Part shown: positions 3,994 to 5,869 of the stretch, in pieces
Numbering within the stretch: the stretch's first letter is position 1
How the letters are laid out: each line of letters starts with the position of its first letter
Assembly: GCA_025451145.1 (NCBI GenBank)
Contig: JANWKX010000054.1
Span: forward strand, 1-5,869
Source: Vampirovibrionales bacterium
Lineage (GTDB): Bacteria > Cyanobacteriota > Vampirovibrionia > Vampirovibrionales > JAGQHJ01
Reading direction: 5' to 3'
DNA: 5,869 nucleotides
Translations under genes and position numbers: made by a program
Notes under the pieces: model-generated
Databases searched by the model: none
Told to the model about the DNA's origin: nothing
Seen by the model: the letters and a program-made list of their open reading frames with translations, nothing else

Positions 3994-5397
3994 TCAGTAA
4001 ATAAACTGAGTATTATTGGCTACCAACTGACCAGACATCCTGGACTTGTCCAATAAGCGCCTGAGAAAATCTTTGGCCTCTTTATCCCAAACAAAGATCA
4101 TGTAACGTTTGCCATGGTGTCCGTTTTGGTAAAGTGGTAACGTTGAAATCTGGGCCAAGTCCACTAATCCGCCACTACGTCGACGAACCCAAATAGGCGG
4201 CTTGATCTGAGGCGGCTGATACATTGGGCGTGGCGCCAAAGCCATATCCTCAAAGCCAAACTCGAAGGATAATCCTCTCGATTCATAATGTTGTTTCAGT
4301 TCCGGCAGGATGTTATGGAGCACGTCTTGAACTTCAAATTCATCATGGTTATTAATTTCAATAAATTTAAACAGATCATGGCCCAGCATTCTGTTGGCGA
4401 GCTGTTTCAGTAACGGATCCTGGGAGTAGCGCGCCCATAAATTAATTTTGTCCCACAGGTAGCAATCATCAAACATCAGGTAATCTTCGACAGAAAGCGT
4501 TTTGCCCTGGGTTATAAACTGATACAGGAGTTCAGCCGGGTGACCGGGATCCATGTTATTCTCGACGACCCATTTAAAGCGATACAGCGTCTTCTTTAGC
4601 AAGGCCTCAGAAGCTTTGTCCAAGGAATGGAGAGCCATCTTGTAAGCTTCATATCGGCCGAAAAGATAATGCTCTATGGCCGGTATGGTTTCTTCCCGAA
4701 CAGCGATTGCAGGTTGTCCCTCGGGCGTTTTTCCAACCACCAGGTTGGTAATAATTCGCTCAATCTCAACACGCCCGTACTGGACACCTAAAAAGTGGCT
4801 GTCTCTCAGCAAGTAATCCAGGCGATCCATATCCAATTGGCTTGAAACCAAGTCCGATAAAAAATGTCGGGGAACATTAGGTTCCAACCCGTTAAATCGA
4901 AAGATGGCTTTGGGAATCTCAGGGTTATACTTTGCCCAAATATCCAATAATTCAGGATCATAGCCGATAATCAGCTTGTTCCAATACGTATCATGGAGCA
5001 TCCCCTGATCTTTTAAATCCAGAATATCTTCCAATGTATGGGACAAAGGTGTATGGCCGATATCATGAAGCAGAATGCTCAATAACAAAAGCCGTTCCAA
5101 GGTAACTCCCGTGTCTTCATAAGTGCTTTTAAGCAATTCACGGGTGCTGTCGTTTTCCTGCAACTGCTCCAGCGTTTTGACCATTAACCAGGCCGATCCA
5201 ATACTATGGACAAAACGGCTATGGGTCGCTCCGGGAAAGACGAACTCCGCCAAACCCATCTGCTTGATGCGTCTTAGTCGCTGAAAAATCTTGCTATTCA
5301 TCACTTCTAGAAGCAACTGATGATCCGGATTCTGGCGGCTGAGGCGAATCAACCCATGAATCGGGTCCGCCATCGACATCCATTGGGGTGCAGTCAT
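3994..5397 (-). CDS. HD-domain phosphohydrolase, SAMHD1/dGTPase-like (COG1078 type)
   Basis: The 467-residue cytoplasmic protein has the architecture of the HD phosphohydrolases related to SAMHD1 and bacterial dGTPases (B. subtilis YwfO group). Such enzymes cleave deoxynucleoside triphosphates to nucleosides and triphosphate. The family opening DPIHG (11-15) is followed by LRRIKQMGLAEFVFPGATHSRFVHSIG (41-67; R61, metal-ligand H64), ILLHDIGHTPLSH (108-120; H111-D112 metal ligands, H115) and SSQLDMDRLDYLLRDS (185-200; D191 as the last metal ligand). The FGRYEAYKM motif (246-254) is also conserved. Residues 270-467 form the variable C-terminal region used for oligomer contacts and allosteric control in relatives. 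All catalytic residues are present and the length is normal, so it should be active; the exact nucleotide preference is unknown. ATG 5397 is preferred, with AAGAG seven bases upstream. An alternative start M7 lacks a ribosome site. The gene is probably transcribed alone, after a possible terminator at 5489-5512. Confidence 0.9.
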   Translation of the reverse strand: MTAPQWMSMADPIHGLIRLSRQNPDHQLLLEVMNSKIFQRLRRIKQMGLAEFVFPGATHSRFVHSIGSAWLMVKTLEQLQENDSTRELLKSTYEDTGVTLERLLLLSILLHDIGHTPLSHTLEDILDLKDQGMLHDTYWNKLIIGYDPELLDIWAKYNPEIPKAIFRFNGLEPNVPRHFLSDLVSSQLDMDRLDYLLRDSHFLGVQYGRVEIERIITNLVVGKTPEGQPAIAVREETIPAIEHYLFGRYEAYKMALHSLDKASEALLKKTLYRFKWVVENNMDPGHPAELLYQFITQGKTLSVEDYLMFDDCYLWDKINLWARYSQDPLLKQLANRMLGHDLFKFIEINNHDEFEVQDVLHNILPELKQHYESRGLSFEFGFEDMALAPRPMYQPPQIKPPIWVRRRSGGLVDLAQISTLPLYQNGHHGKRYMIFVWDKEAKDFLRRLLDKSRMSGQLVANNTQFIY

Positions 5398-5488
5398 AAC
5401 CTTACTCTTGCTCTATATCACTTTACTATTATCCCTCAATTTACCCAGGGAAAATGGTTCATTAAAGTGATTGTTAGGCAGGATTTTT

Positions 5489-5512
5489 AAGAAAAGCCGA
5501 GACCTCTTCAGC
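5489..5512 (-). terminator. Weak intrinsic terminator of the rightmost gene
   Basis: On the minus strand, eight bases after the TAA stop at 5520, GCTGA (5512-5508) pairs with TCGGC (5500-5496) around a seven-base loop, with one T·G wobble. TTTTCTT (5495-5489) follows. The short stem makes it weak, but position and T-tract fit. Confidence 0.4.
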
Positions 5513-5519
5513 AATGCTT

Positions 5520-5869
5520 TTAATCACCCGCTTGATAGGCGAGGCTTTTGACCATCGTGTAAGCCTTTGGATTGGTACTTTCAAGGTTCAAAATAAGCCA
5601 ATTTCCCTGTTGAGTTTGAATGGGAACTTCAATTATCTGAGAACCGCCTGGTTTCGCATTGACTTGAATGACCGGGCCCTGGTTAACACTGAGGGTTAGA
5701 TCAGTAGGCTCATTCTGAATTTCTTCGACAACCGCAGGAAAGGCAAGATTCGCAATCAATTGCCCGCCTCGTTTCTGGAGTTTCCCAAGAAAATCAGGGG
5801 TTAGCTTTAACCAAAGCTCTGAACGATCGCCATAGGCAACGAAATAATGAATCGCAGGAAGCCATCGCA
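5520..5869 (-). CDS. C-terminal part of an unrecognised protein (5' end beyond the window)
   Basis: The frame stays open from the window edge to TAA 5522-5520, giving 115 residues of the C-terminus, which begins RWLPAIHYFVAYGDRSELWLK. The codon at 5759 is TTG inside this frame (…GGQLIANLAF…) and is not the real start. The helical segment ELWLKLTPDFLGKLQKRGGQLIANL is followed by a strand-rich domain (VEEIQNEPTDLTLSVNQ, then IIEVPIQTQQGNWLILNLEST) that looks like a small beta-sandwich. No catalytic motif or membrane segment is visible in this part. Such a tail could follow a membrane or glycosyltransferase-like domain, but nothing here shows it, and I assign no function. It is transcribed toward the HD-domain gene, with a 122-base gap and a probable weak terminator between. 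Confidence 0.65.
   Translation of the reverse strand, partial: RWLPAIHYFVAYGDRSELWLKLTPDFLGKLQKRGGQLIANLAFPAVVEEIQNEPTDLTLSVNQGPVIQVNAKPGGSQIIEVPIQTQQGNWLILNLESTNPKAYTMVKSLAYQAGD

Noticed and set aside
3994..5397. Antiphage defence role for the HD-domain enzyme
   Set aside because: Some dNTPases deplete nucleotides during phage infection, but this one looks like the ordinary housekeeping COG1078 type, and no defence genes or mobility functions flank it.
5411..5439. Promoter TTGAGG/TATAGA before the HD gene
   Set aside because: It would place the transcription start only a few bases before ATG 5397, leaving no room for a ribosome site; GATAAT at 5433-5428 lacks a -35.
5514..5699. Plus-strand frame at 5514-5699
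   Set aside because: It is antisense to the partial right-edge gene, which continues open without interruption; it has no convincing start.
5520..5759. A complete 79-residue protein starting at 5759
   Set aside because: The start is an internal TTG with no ribosome site, and the same frame stays open to the window edge, so it is the tail of a longer gene.

Overview
The window reads as a piece of bacterial chromosome with compact genes, strong Shine-Dalgarno sites (AGAGGAGG-type) and short intergenic gaps. Three of its proteins begin with a short, non-hydrophobic leader ending in an R-F-(S)-G motif. I associate that style of N-terminus with hypothetical proteins of the non-photosynthetic cyanobacterial relatives (Vampirovibrionia/Melainabacteria, for example Vampirovibrio). 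The placement is tentative because it rests on recalled style and not on a search. No rRNA, tRNA, CRISPR array or transposase gene was seen.

Layout. Positions 1-523 hold a small antibiotic-biosynthesis-monooxygenase (ABM) fold protein (+) and a regulatory gap. Positions 524-1291 encode a class I SAM-dependent methyltransferase (+) with an RFGG leader. Positions 1292-1452 carry a near-consensus sigma70 promoter driving an unknown 212-residue protein (+, 1453-2091) with an RFSG leader and a C-terminal winged-helix-like segment. Two genes on the minus strand follow in one direction: a secreted glycine-zipper protein (2620-2913) and, 60 bases downstream, a Spy/CpxP-like LTxxQ protein without a signal peptide (2149-2559). 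Positions 2914-3160 form a divergent, AT-rich control region rich in repeats and palindromes. The unknown 206-residue RFG-leader protein lies at 3161-3781 (+). A roughly 209-bp structured, MITE-like element fills the gap at 3781-3989. A 467-residue HD-domain phosphohydrolase of the SAMHD1/dGTPase-like group is at 3994-5397 (-). The C-terminal part of an unrecognised protein (5520 to the window end, -) is cut by the window edge.

How the genes may work together. Most look like independent transcription units with their own promoters; only the glycine-zipper and LTxxQ genes look like a possible two-gene operon, with an envelope or stress flavour. No single pathway links the window. The shared thread is the RFG leader on three otherwise unrelated proteins (an enzyme, a possible DNA-binding protein and an unknown). 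This suggests a common targeting or processing signal. The other item of note is the imperfect-inverted-repeat element placed exactly between two convergent stop codons.
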